Below, piece after piece: positions 22,080-33,230 of a DNA stretch of 64,000 bases (the first letter of the stretch is position 1; every line of letters begins with the position of its first letter). Under the pieces are notes generated by a model. The model worked only from the letters and a program-made list of their open reading frames with translations, searched no databases and was not told the DNA's origin. The DNA comes from Cordylochernes scorpioides (Eukaryota; Arthropoda; Arachnida; Pseudoscorpiones; Chernetidae). The stretch lies in the NCBI GenBank assembly GCA_030710605.1, contig CP092868.1, positions 33,432,685-33,496,684 of the forward strand. The letters are read 5' to 3'. Made by a program: the position numbers and the translations under genes.

Positions 22080-23420
22080 ATCATTTGAAAGCGAGGATTC
22101 TGTGTAGAGACGTGACTCAAGTTGGCCAATATTGTCACTTCCTCGTTGGTATTTGAATAAATCATCTACCGACATGGTGTATGGGTAGATGCGTAGCTAT
22201 AATTGGTCACTTTGTGGACTTGCTATTCCTTCGTGACAATCAAAATGATCTACAGACATAGTTAACAAGTAGACGCGTGGCTCTAATTGGTCAATAATAT
22301 AGACGTACCATTCCTGCATGACCATCTAAATTATCTAACGACACGGTCTACAGGTAGAGCGTGACTATAATTGGTAACTTATGGAGACTTTCGCCCTTTT
22401 CGTGATAACCAAAATATTCTACAAATATGGTCTACAGATCGACATGTGTGACTCTAATTGGTCACTTTTGTGGACCTGCCATATCTTCGTGACGCTCTAA
22501 ATTATCTATCAACACAATATACAGGTATATGCATGGCTCTAATTTGTAATAATATAGGCGTGAAATTCTTTTTTGACCATATAGATTATTTTCCGACACG
22601 GTGTCTACAGATAGACGTGTGTCTCTATAATTGGTTACTTTTGTGGACTTTTCATCCTTTCGTGACAATCTAAATTATCTATCAACACAATATACAGGTA
22701 GATGCATGGCTCTAATTGGTAATAATATAGACGTGCCATCCTTTTCTGACCATATAGATTATTTTTCCGACACGGTGTCTACAGATAGACGTGTGGCTAT
22801 AATTGGTCACTTCAGTGGACTTGTCATCCTTTCGTGACAATCTAAATCATCTACGGATACGGTCTACAAATAGGCGCGAGGCTATAATTGGTCATTTTTG
22901 GGGACTTCTCATCTCGTCATGTCGATTAAAATCATCTACCAACACGGTTTACAGGTAGACATGTGGCTCTAATTTAACATTAATATAGACGTGCCATCCT
23001 TTCGTGACACTCTAAATTATCTACCGACACAGTCTACAGGTAGAGGCGTGGCTATAATCGGCTAATTCTGGGGACTAGCGATCCCTTTATCTAATATTAT
23101 CTAAAGACACTGTCTACAGGTAGACACGTAGCTATAATTGGTCAATTTTGTAGACTTTCCATATCTTCGTGACAATCAAAATTATCTACCGACAGGCTGA
23201 CTATAATTGGTTACTAATGTATACTTTTTATCCCTTCGTGTGTGTGTGTGTGTGACAATCCTACCCGTCAGAATTGTCTACCTACACCTTCTTTAGTAGA
23301 CGCGTGGCTCTAATTGATTCGTTCAGTCAAGCTGTCATCTCCTCGTTACTTCCAAATTAAGATCGTCACCCTATCAGGGTCTACAGGTGGACATCGCTAA
23401 TTGGTCAGTTCCCTAAATCA
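22080..23420 (+). repeat. Degenerate ~86-bp tandem repeat, about 15 units
   Basis: Each unit has ctacaggtagac/ctacagatagacg, gtggctctaattggtcac, a tgtggacttgccatccttt segment, cgtgacaatctaaattatct and accgacacggt. Best-preserved neighbours repeat as a 173-bp pair (22458 and 22631). A GT microsatellite interrupts at 23238-23254. Short frames in both strands come from the repeat. Confidence 0.8.
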
Positions 23421-23973
23421 CTAATGGTCGATTTGTGACAATGGTCCCCAGCTGAGGCCTCTGCTTTCAAGCCCCATCATCTGTTCCAGTTAATGAGCAT
23501 CCCGTATATCGTTCTAAAGAAAATGAAATTATATGTGCAGCCTCTTACGTTAAGACACTGTTGAAGGATTTCGAGAAGTAAAGGGGTTTATAATATATTG
23601 CAACCAACATCGGGTTTATATGATTGGAGTAATAGCGCTGAGAATATAGAGATGTCGAAAATAAAGTTGAAAGACTGTTTCTGGAAACAATGGGAATCTG
23701 GAAAAAAACGAAATGTAAGAAAAGTGTTGAACCTCGAAGTACAAGTAGCTTTCATAAAGGTGAATACAAATAAAACTCAATACTAAAAGAATAAGTATAA
23801 AGCAGCAATGGAATATGAACTTAAAAAGTATTTCATTCATATTTGCATACTTTACGAAGTTTAATTTGTATGCAATTTATTTATATGCAAAATTTGTGAC
23901 GCGGGTTGTCTGTGGGTGTGCTACGTGTTTTGTTCCATTTTATAGTAATTAAAAAAAACTTTCTAAGAATGAA
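23421..23973. other. Unassigned spacer
   Basis: A lysine-rich frame of about 60 codons at 23598-23786 shows no motif. Nothing else is recognised. Confidence 0.4.
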
Positions 23974-26024
23974 TATGTTATGTAAGTGCAGGTAGACATC
24001 AGCTAGGCAATGTTCTGTAAGTGCAGGAAGACATCAGCTAGGCAATGTTCTGTAAGTGCAGGAATACATCAGCTAGGCAATGTTCTGTAAGTGCAGGAAT
24101 ACATCAGCTAGGCAATGTTCTGTAAGTGCAGCAAGACATCATCTATGTAATGTTCTATGAGTGCAAGGAAGGCATCAGCTAGGCAATGTTCTATGAGTGC
24201 AGGAAGACATCAGCTAGGCAATGTTCTGTGAGTGCAGCAAGACATCAGCTAGGCAATGTTCTGTAAGTGCAGCAAGACATCAGCTAGGCAATGTTCTGTA
24301 AGTGCAGGAATACATCAGCTAGGCAATGTTCTGTAAGTGCAGCAAGACATCATCTATGTAATGTTCTATGAGTGCAAGGAAGGCATCAGCTAGGCAATGT
24401 TCTGTAAGTGCAGGAAGACATCAGCTAGGCAATGTTCTGTAAGTGCAGCAAGACATCAGCTAGGCAATGTTCTGTAAGTGCAGGAATACATCAGCTAGGC
24501 AATGTTCTGTGAGTGCAGCAAGACATCAGCTAGGCAATGTTCTGTAAGTGCAGGAAGACATCAGCTAGGCAATGTTCTGTAAGTGCAGGAATACATCAGC
24601 TAGGCAATGTTCTGTGAGTGCAGCAAGACATCAGCTAGGCAATGTTCTGTAAGTGCAGGAAGACATCAGCTAGGCAATGTTCTGTAAGTGCAGGAATACA
24701 TCAGCTAGGCAATGTTCTGTAAGTGCAGGAAGACATCAGCTAGGCAATGTTCTGTAAGTGCAGGAAGGCATCAGCTAGGCAATGTTCTGTAAGTGCAGGA
24801 GGACATCATCTATGTAATGTTCTATGAGTGCAAGGAAGGCATCAGCTAGGCAATGTTCTGTAAGTGCAGGAAGGCATCAGCTAGGCAATGTTCTGTAAGT
24901 GCAGGAAGGCATCAGCTAGGCAATGTTCTATAAGTGCAGGAAGACATCATCTATGTAATGTTCTATGAGTGCAAGGAAGGCATCAGCTAGGCAATGTTCT
25001 GTAAGTGCAGCAAGACATCAGCTAGGCAATGTTCTGTGAGTGCAGGAAGACATCATCTAGGCAATGTTCTGTGAGTGCAGGAAGGCATCAGCTAGGCAAT
25101 GTTCTGTAGTGCAGGAAGACATCAGCTAGGCAATGTTCTATGAGTGCAGGAAGACATCAGCTAGGCAATGTTCTGTAAGGGCGGGAATACATCAGCTAGG
25201 CAATGTTCTGTGAGTGCAGGAAGACATCAGCTAGGCAATGTTCTGTAAGGGCGGGAATACATCAGCTAGGCAATGTTCTGTAAGGGCGGGAAGACATCAG
25301 CTAGGCAATGTTCTGTGAGTGCAGGAAGACATCAGCTAGGCAATGTTCTGTAAGTGCGGGAAGACATCAGCTAGGCAATGTTCTGTGAGTGCAGGAAGAT
25401 ATCAGCTAGGCAATGTTCTGTAAGTGCAGGAAGACATCGGCTAGGCAATGTTCTGTGAGTGCAGGAAGACATCAGCTAGGCAATGTTCTGTGAGTGCAGG
25501 AAGACATCATCTATGTAATGTTCTATGAGTGCATGGAAGGCATCGGCTAGGCAATGTTCTGTGAGTGCAGGAAGACATCAGCTAGGCAATGTTCTGTAAG
25601 TGCAGGAAGACATCAGCTAGGCAATGTTCTGTAAGTGCAGGAAGACATCAGCTAGGCAATGTTCTGTAAGTGCAGGAAGACATCATCTAGGCAATGTTCT
25701 GTGAGTGCAGGAAGGCATCAGCTAGGCAATGTTCTGTGAGTGCAGGAAGACATCAGCTAGGCAAAGTTCTGTAAGTGTAGGAAGACATCAGATAGGCAAT
25801 GTTCTGTAAATACAGGAAGACATCAGCTAGGCAATGTTCTGTAAGTGCAGGAAGACATCAGCTAGGAAATGTTCTGTGAGTGCAGGAAGGCATCAGCTAG
25901 GCAATGTTCTGTGAGTGCAGGAAGACATCAGCTAGGCAATGTTCTGTGAGTGCAGGAAGACATCAGCTAGGCAATATTCTGTGAGTGCAGGAAGACATCA
26001 GCTAGGCAATATTCTGTGAGTGCA
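23974..26024 (+). repeat. 35-bp minisatellite, about 58 copies
   Basis: The unit is gacatcagctaggcaatgtt plus ctgtaagtgcaggaa. A distinct variant (catctatgtaatgttctatg, agtgcaagga) recurs at about 24130, 24350, 24800, 24950 and 25510, spaced irregularly, which marks duplicated blocks. G in place of A in gtgagtgcag marks another sub-type, more common to the right. Confidence 0.93.
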
Positions 26025-26510
26025 GACAGGGGGAAGATGTCCGGTGATGGAAAAGAAGAGGTCGATAACCCTCCGTGGTAAAAATATGGGCGGCGGGGTG
26101 CGGACGGACACCCGGACGACGTCCCATCTTAGAAATAGCAGCCGGGTTTGTCTTCTTCCTCCCGAACTTTTCTCTTTAGCCGACGGCGGGTTGACAGCGC
26201 TGCTCCACTTTGCCGCCGCCGCTGTGACACCCCCTCCATCTTGCTCGCTGCCAATTCTCCCCGTCCTCTTGACTCCGGGCGATATAGAGATTGGCGTGAG
26301 ATGAGCTGTGGTGATCTTCAAGAGTTGTTTCCTATATTGCTATTATATTTCAGTACGTAGCTCTGCGTGTTAATACAGCTGTTGAAAGTGATCCAATACC
26401 AGTGCTGGTATCCAGCCCCGTACGCAGTATCAGTTAATGCGGACGTATATCGAGACGCCGCTCCTACGCCCTGGCGCCGTTCTCACGTGACGCAACCCGA
26501 TACTCCCGGC
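26025..26510. other. CpG-rich island between two repeats
   Basis: This is one of the few GC-rich stretches in the window, with many CG dinucleotides (gggcggcggggtgcggacgg; ctttgccgccgccgctgtga). Frames of 70-107 codons exist on both strands but none shows a domain. Possibilities are a promoter/first exon, or a repeat unit of high GC. No TATA box or convincing splice pattern was seen. Confidence 0.35.
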
Positions 26511-27345
26511 CATTGTCCCGCACGGCCGCCGTCGTACAGTTCTGTTCCCGCCGTTCTTCCGTCGTTCTGTTCTACCTATCGTTCTGTAATCGTTAACCTT
26601 CCGTCAGTTTGTTCTGTTCCCGCCGTCTTTCCTTCGTCCTGTTCTGTCTTAGCCATTATTTCACCATTCTGTTTCCGCTGTTTTTCCATCGTTCAGTTTT
26701 GTTCCAGAAATCCTTCCGTCGTTCTGTTCTCCATGACCTTCCGCCATTCTGTTCTTTGCCCGCCGTTCTACCGTCATTAGGCTCTATTTCATCCGTTCTC
26801 CCTTCGTCCTGTTCTGTCTCAGCCATTCTTCCGTCTTTCTGTTCTGTTTCCGCTGTTCTTCCATCCTTCAGTTTTGTTTCAGCGATTCTTCCGTCGTTCT
26901 GTTCTCCATAACCTTCCGCCATTCTGTTCTGTTCCCGCCGTTCCTTCATCGTTCTGTTTTGTTCCAGGAATCCTTCCATCGTTCTGTTCTCCATGACCTT
27001 CCGCTATTCTGTTCTGTTCCCGCCGTTCCTTCATCGTTCTGTTTTGTTCCAGGAATCCTTCCATCGTTCTGTTCTCCATGACCTTCCGCCATTCTGTTCT
27101 GTTCCCGCCGTTCCTTCATCGTTCTGTTTTGTTCCAGGAATCCTTCCATCGTTCTGTTCTCCATGACCTTCCGCCATTCTGTTCTGTTCCCGCCATTCAG
27201 CTCTATTTTAGCCGTTCTTCCTTCGTTCTATTCTGTCTCAGTCATCCTTCCGTCAATTTTGTTCTGTTTCCGTCAATTTGATCTGTTCCTACCATTTTCC
27301 GCCGTTCTGTTCTATTACAGCTGTCCTTTCGTTGTTTTAGTGTCC
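26511..27345 (+). repeat. Pyrimidine-rich 'cgttctgttc' repeats
   Basis: Built from ccgttcttccgtcgttctgt-type words of about 20-28 bp. At 26900-27190 an 85-bp block (ttctccatgaccttccgcca, ttctgttcccgccgttcctt, catcgttctgttttgttcca, ggaatccttc) repeats three times almost perfectly. Minus-strand frames give MENRTMEGFLEQNRTMKE-type repeats that look coding only because the repeat lacks stops. Confidence 0.85.
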
Positions 27346-27954
27346 TTATTGTATGGCCTCATCCATTCATCAAGTCTTTCTTCGTTTAATCCTTTTCGGA
27401 AACTATCGAGATTTTATATATACAGACATTTACAATGTCTTAAACTTGATTGATATACATCCATATTTAAATCACATTAGGGTGTATGGATATTTATTTA
27501 TATACGCATATGCAAAATTTAAAAATATATACTGCGGTATTTTTTAAATATTTACAGGTATATATCTAAATCTTTCTGAGCAGTAATTAAGATAAATAAA
27601 AGTGTATTTATCTCTTTGTCTCTATTCGAGTATTCCAAAAACAACAAAAAAGTCCTTTTCCTCAACTCAAATTCTTTCTAGTCACTATAGTACCAGTAGT
27701 TTTCCCGAGTTCCCATTGTTCGTACTTGTTGATTTCAAAGAGGAGATGAAAGATGATTTTCATTCCTTTAAAGGAAACGCTCTGGCACATAAATTCCTTT
27801 GCCGAAATCTAGAACCAATCAATGCATTAATGACAGCAAACTTATCTTGTACGGTATAAACACTATTAATGGCTATCTTCTGATATTTTTAAACGAGGAT
27901 GGTCGTCCATATCTATTTCTAGGAAGCACTCTCTTCTAGATATCTTTTAGATAT
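27346..27954. other. Unassigned spacer
   Basis: AT-rich. Frames at 27353-27547 and 27602-27859 show no domain. Nothing else recognised. Confidence 0.4.
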
Positions 27955-29235
27955 TCTTAGTAGATATTAGTCTATCTAAAATATGTAAATATCAAAACTC
28001 TATTCAGACATTACTACGAGTAAGTAGTAATATATTACATAGCTTTATTTACATATTACTTCTAGTGGCATCTTCTGTCTCTCTGGGAGTACTTTCTCTT
28101 CCAGTAGATATTACTACTTGTCGATCTAGAGTATTTAAATATCAAAACTCTCTTTTTATTCAGACATTACTATTATATTCCATTGCCTTGTTTAAATTCT
28201 ACTTCTAGGAGCACTTTTCTAGAAGTATTTTCTTTACAAGTAGATATTACTATTAGTAGATCTGGAATGTAAATATCAAAACTCTCTTTTTATTCAGACA
28301 TTACTATTATTACATAGCCTTATTTACATTCTACTTCTAGGCGCACTCTTCTCTCTCTCTGGGAGTACTTTCTCTTCCAGTAGACATTACTACTAGTCGA
28401 TCTGGATTATGTAAATATCAAAATTCTTTATTCAGACATTACTAGTATTACATAGTATTATTTACATTCTACTTCTAGTAGCATCTTCTCTCTCTCTCTG
28501 GGAGTACTTTCTCTTCCAGTAGACATTACTACTTGTCAATCTGGAATATGTAAATATCAAAATTCTTTATTCAGACATTACTAGTATTACATAGTATTAT
28601 TTACAGTCTACTTCTAGGAGCATCTTCTAGAAATATTTTCTTTACAAGTATATATTACTATTGGAAAATCTAGAATCTAAAGATCAAAAATCTTTATTCA
28701 GACATTACATTTATTATGTAAAATTATTTACATAGTATTATTTACATTCTACTTCTAGTAACATCTTCTCTCTCTGGAAGTATTTTCTTTACAAGTAGAC
28801 ATTACTACTAGTCAATCTGGAATATGTAAATATCAAAACTCTCTATTCAGACATTACTATTATTACATAGCCTTATTTACATAGTATTATTTACATTCTA
28901 CTTCTAGGAGCACTCTTTTATTTTTGGAAGTATTTTCTCTTCCAGTAGATATTACTACTAGTCGATCTAGAATTTTAAATATCAAAACTCTCTTTTTATT
29001 CAGACATTACTATTATTGCATAGCCTTATTTACATAGTATTAACTTATATACATAGTATTATTTACATTCTACTTCTAGTAGCATCTTCTCTCTCTGGAA
29101 CCACTTTCTCTATAAGTAGATATTTATACTAGTCGATCTGGAGAATGTAAATATTAAAATCTTCATTCAGACATTACTATTATTACATAGCCTTATTTGC
29201 ATAGTATTATTTACATTCTACTTCTATGAGCAACT
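27955..29235 (+). repeat. ~140-bp tandem repeat, about 9 units
   Basis: Units contain tatttacattctacttctag, gagcactcttctctctctct, gggagtactttctcttccag, tagacattactactagtcga, tctggaatatgtaaatatca and attcagacattactattatt. They vary by internal indels, including repeated acatagtattattt pieces. Confidence 0.85.
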
Positions 29236-29775
29236 CTTCTATGTTAGCGTGGTCAAGATATGCCTTTTTTGTTTTTGAATATTTCTATATATTATATAAT
29301 AAATTATTGTGTTAAAATTTTAATAGATAGATGACAATTAAACTTATAAATATATATTTTTTTAAAAGAGTATTTATTTGGTTTGTAAAAAAATGATTTC
29401 TAAATATGATATAGTATTTTTTAATAATCTATATTTATACCTTTAGTAGTTATAATTCTAACAATAAATTAAACATTTTTGATAATATGTATACTAGTAT
29501 AAATACATTTTATTTAATGTATAATTATTGTTCTAAAATGTAAATTTAAATAAATTTCACTCTCTCTTTAAAACTAGAAATAATTTGTATTTATATTTAA
29601 AAACTATGTTTATAAAATAGTTTAAACATTTACCAAGCAGATATCCACATAGGATATAGCGCGTGCGTTTGGTAATAAATGAATTTTAAAAATTAAGTAT
29701 AAATTTTATTTTATAAAAATTATATCTAGATATGTATATAGTTTTTTAAAATTTAAATAAACAATATTTATATAT
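29236..29775. other. AT-rich spacer with retroposon-tail-like words
   Basis: At 29640-29690 atatccacataggatatagc followed by gtaataaatga matches the hairpin-plus-AATAAA ends seen at 33.2 and 53.8 kb. The rest is unassigned. Confidence 0.45.
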
Positions 29776-29821
29776 TAGATAGTAAAAAAGGCATATATTG
29801 AATTGAATAAAAGATTTATTT

Positions 29822-29862
29822 GCCAATATTTCGGCAGGCTGAACGCCAACCTTTATCGAGGC
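29822..29862 (-). ncRNA. Hammerhead-like motif, U3/A8 variant (minus)
   Basis: On the minus strand: GCC (29862-29860), core TCGATAA (29859-29853), helix II of ggttggc/gcctgcc with one mismatch and loop gttca, GAAA (29832-29829), palindromic ATAT stem III, then T and GGC pairing with the first GCC. The core differs from CTGANGA at C3 (T), U4 (C) and G8 (A). Confidence 0.4.
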
Positions 29863-29883
29863 ATATAAAAAAAAAACTGTAAT

Positions 29884-29924
29884 GCCTCGATAAAGGTTGG
29901 CGTTCAGCCAGCCGAAATATTGGC
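29884..29924 (+). ncRNA. Hammerhead-like motif, U3/A8 variant (plus)
   Basis: GCC (29884-29886), core TCGATAA (29887-29893), helix II ggttggc with gccagcc (7 bp counting one GU), loop gttca, GAAA (29914-29917), TATT giving a palindromic ATAT stem III, and GGC (29922-29924) closing stem I. Order and spacing match the type I hammerheads in this window. Two positions that pair in the active ribozyme, 3 and 8, are both changed, to U and A. Confidence 0.45.
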
Positions 29925-29994
29925 AAACAAATATTTTATTCAATCTAATATATTTTTTAAAATCTGTAAATTGCTTTTCTCGAATACACACAAT

Positions 29995-30235
29995 ACTTTA
30001 CAATTTGATTTCATTCAACTAAATTTGCATACCAACCCTTTGTACATATATCAATTGTGTTGATATATATATATATTTCATATTTTCATCTAACCAACTT
30101 GCATACTAATTCTGTACATATTTAAATATATTTCTTTCTTTTCTTTCAAAATTTTGTTTATATTTGCAAGTGTCCCTAGGGGGAAATAGCGCTCTAAGTC
30201 GAAGTAAAAAAAATAAATAAAGATAATATATGCCT
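29995..30235 (+). repeat. Dispersed repeat B, plus copy
   Basis: tttgcataccaaccctttgt, attgtgttgatat, aacttgcatactaattctgt and gtgtccctaggggg match, inverted, the segment at 50700-50905. It contains two tandem half-units (gcatac(c/t)aa...tgtacatat). It ends in aaaaaaaataaataaag, like a retroposon tail. Confidence 0.65.
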
Positions 30236-31492
30236 TTTTTACTATCTAATGATTTAAGTATGGATTGCTTTATTTTCAGAAATATTTATATATATTATAC
30301 CATTAATTTAGTAGTTATAATTCTAACAATATAAATATAGAATATAGCGTGTGTCTTGTAATAAATAAAATTTTAAAAAATATTGTATTCATTTTATAAA
30401 AAGTTGTGTAAAATGAAGAGTTTGAAGAAGATGACTAAGGGAAAAAGAAATAGTGTGGTCTAGACCACCCAGTGTTACATTCCACAACCACCTCTTCCTT
30501 CCTCTAATAGTGGGCAGAAGACAAGCGCCGACACTGCAGGTGCAGACGAAAGTTTTATTGTTGTCACGTCCTGATGTCCCAATTGTCACCTTGGAATTCT
30601 GTCATCAATCTATCTCCCGCCCTCACACACCTGACTGACTGACTACTCATTGATCGTCTGAAAAATTGAAATACCAAACGATTCTTAAAAAAAACACTCT
30701 CATTTGTTTTTATAAAATTTTCAAAAATATATTTAAAATATTCTAAAATTTGATTTACGATTCAACTATATAATACAAAAACAAAGTATAAATACATTAT
30801 AAATTATAATACATTAAAAATTATTGATATATTTTGAAATTTGATTTACGATTATACGTTTATAATAGAATGTATTTGTTAGTTGAAGACGAAAAAGTCG
30901 TTTGTTTTTATTTTAATTATATCGTTTGAATTTTTTTTCTATATTGATATTTTCGCTTTTATTTCATATTATTATTAAATGTATTCTATTTGAAATATTT
31001 TGAATATATATTATCGTTTTTTAAAAATAATTATCAGTATAAATTAAATGTGCTTTTGAGTTAGCTAATTCAACAATTTAAGGTGTTAAAATAGAAAGAA
31101 AATAGGGGGGGGGGGATGAAAATATGAACTATAAATAATATAGAGAATCTTAAAGTGACCATTGACAAGATGCCATTAATTTTTGATGATATCATTTTTG
31201 GCGCAGAAATGTTCACACCATTTTCGCATCGATTCACTTTACTAATTCTCTTGTATAAGAATGGCCTTCTATGATCGATTTTGACATAAATATTATATGA
31301 ACAAAGTAAAATGGAATTTCTAATCAAAGAATTATCCAAGTAGAGTATAAAAGCAAATTTGAAAAATACCAAATTTAACTACGAAAATACATTTATAGCA
31401 TATAATTCATAAAAAATCCTAAATAATTGCAATCAGATATTCAATGAATGAAAGGAAGAAAAATTGCAACGAGTTTCTTTATTCTGAATGTT
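30236..31492. other. Unassigned region
   Basis: 30440-30640 is less AT-rich, with short opposing frames and no domain. 30660-31080 is very AT-rich. A run of 11 G is at 31105-31115. A minus-strand frame of 100 codons (31070-31372) has no recognised motif. Confidence 0.4.
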
Positions 31493-31526
31493 GGCGAGCT
31501 TTCAGGCGTTAGCCTATCTTCAGGCC
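31493..31526 (-). ncRNA. Type I hammerhead-like motif (minus)
   Basis: On the minus strand: GGC (31526-31524), CTGAAGA (31523-31517), helix II aggc/gcct around taac, GAAA (31503-31500), palindromic AGCT stem III, CTC as cleavage triplet, then GCC (31495-31493) pairing with GGC. Beyond it stem I may continue after an internal loop (aat with att). All invariant core bases are present. The cleavage triplet is CUC rather than the commoner GUC. Confidence 0.6.
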
Positions 31527-31982
31527 GAGATTTCGCAAAACATATATATATACTTCATATACATATACATATATAATTCATAGTTTGTAAAATTACTGCG
31601 TTTTGATTAAAAGGTAATTTAGAGAGAGAATCCATATCACCAATAATTATTATTATATTTAAAATATATTTTTTAAAGGCTTCCCATAAATTTTTAAACG
31701 TCGTAGCATTTAATCCAATGGTTTTATTTATAAAATATCTTTGAAAAATTTGTGTATAATTCAATATTATAGATATCTCTGAATTTAAATTAATTCAATT
31801 TGAAGACTTCAACCTTTTTTATAAAGTTTATTGTCCTTTTGATGTTTCAATGGTCCATTGTCGCCCTTTAAAAAGAAAAAGGTGAAAAGCTTATTAATGA
31901 AGTATTTTGTAGTATCTCCCCTGAATTTAAATATATTCAATCATACATATATATTATAGCTTTATATTCTATGATATTATAT
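31527..31982. other. Unassigned spacer
   Basis: AT-rich. No gene or element recognised. Confidence 0.4.
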
Positions 31983-32090
31983 TAATTAACTTTATTAACA
32001 TCATGAAACGCGATATCCCAAACTCAGGGATATTTGCGCCAATACATTTCACTGCATTACAGCAATTCGGCTATATACAATCCTGTTCAA
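31983..32090 (-). mobile_element. LINE 3' end (minus), 'gggatatcgcgtttcatg' family
   Basis: Minus-strand reading: ttgtatatagccgaattgct, tattggcgcaaatatccctg, gagtttgggatatcgcgttt, catgatgttaataaagttaa. The atatccct...gggatat hairpin followed by AATAAA also occurs at 59667-59760, at 57335 and, in plus orientation with a coding end, at 53522-53840. Confidence 0.6.
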
Positions 32091-32339
32091 TTCATTATTT
32101 TACATAAATTAACTAAAGAAAATTGTCCAAAGAGAAAAACAAACAACAAAGCAAAACACACAGAGCAAGTATCGCAGTTCTTTTTTTTTTTTTTTTCTAA
32201 GATTCCTTCTCTTTTTTCCAATTCAAGAGAAAGTTGTATATGTATTTACAAAATTGTATGATATGATAGAAAGAGTAATTGACCAAATATATATTAAATA
32301 TTTAAGAATCAAATTTTCAATAGAACGATTCTATAGAAA

Positions 32340-32873
32340 TCTATATATATAATTGCCTTATTCTGTCTGAAGCTCACGGATAGAATGCGCGCCCATTGGC
32401 TGCCGGCGAACACGTGTCCTCCCTGCCCCCCTCTAGACAACCCTGTTATCAGCTGTGTGATACATACACCTGTCTATAGCGGCCATTCTAGACAACCCTG
32501 TTATCAGCAGTGTGTTACATCCACCTGTCTATACAGACCACCCTGTCTATAGCGACCACTGACCACCCTGCCTATAGCGACCACTCTAGACAACCCTGTT
32601 ATCAGCTGTGTGATACATCCACCTGTCTATACAGACCACCCTGTCTATAGCGGCCACTCTAGACAACCCTGTTATCATCAGTGTGTTACATTCACCTGTC
32701 TATACAGACCACCCTGTCTATAGCGGTCACTTTAGGCAGCCCTGTTATCAGCAGTGTGATACATACACCTGTCTATACAGACCACCCTGTCTATAGCGAC
32801 CACCCAAGACAACGTTTTTAAAATATATTCGCACTCGGGTAAAACCCGGGCGTTGCCCGGGCCATTCGTCTAG
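32340..32873 (+). mobile_element. Non-autonomous Helitron, 534 bp, with internal minisatellite
   Basis: It starts TCTATATATATAATTGCC at 32340 after A and ends CTAG at 32873 before T. The 3' hairpin cccgggcgttgcccggg (32845-32861, 7-bp stem, GTT loop) lies 9 bp from the end. Inside, 32400-32820 is a tandem repeat of roughly 97 bp units made of acaaccctgttatcagctgt, gtgatacatccacctgtcta, tacagaccaccctgtctata and gcg(a/g)ccac. Filler repeats are common in Helitrons. No helicase coding. Confidence 0.9.
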
Positions 32874-33120
32874 TTCAATATAATAAGTTACTTCAGAATA
32901 TAACTCATTGTAAATAGCTCAACTTGATCAACTTTCTCTCTCCACGATACTAATTATTACAGATAACTTCACTAAATCAACTTCCATCATTGCTTAACAT
33001 ATTGTAAATAACTACTTTGCGATTTCTTCTATCTGTTTATGTTGTTGCTTATTTGTTTAATGTATATGTTTAATTCAATGCTCTTTTTCTTAATTGTTTA
33101 TTTTCTTTTTGAAAATTCTG

Positions 33121-33230
33121 TTACCTACTCTACTACAATATGAATTTTTGTAAATAATTTCACGCGCAATTATCCAGATTGGATATAGCGTGTCTTATTT
33201 GTAACTGGTAATAAATAAATAGAAATTTAT
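33121..33230 (+). mobile_element. LINE-type 3' end
   Basis: ttatccagattggatatagc, gtgtcttatttg and ggtaataaataaat repeat the hairpin + (c/a)gcgtgt + AATAAA layout seen at 29.6 and 53.8 kb. There is no coding left. Confidence 0.5.

Larger units (their letters stand above)
29776..29955. mobile_element. Foldback element with two hammerhead-like cores
   Basis: Nearly perfect inverted arms: aaaaaaggcatatattgaat...tttgccaatatttcggcagg...gaggcat, an A-rich loop at about 29865-29880, then the complementary arm. It belongs with the foldbacks at 421, 38490 and 57150. Each arm holds one variant hammerhead core, annotated separately. Confidence 0.8.

Noticed and set aside
24000-26020. CRISPR-like array (35-bp repeats)
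   Set aside because: Units are directly joined without unique spacers, and the sequence context is eukaryotic.
26020-26360. 94-, 107- and 70-codon frames in the CpG-rich island
   Set aside because: Overlapping on both strands with no domain, start context or splice support; expected by chance at high GC.
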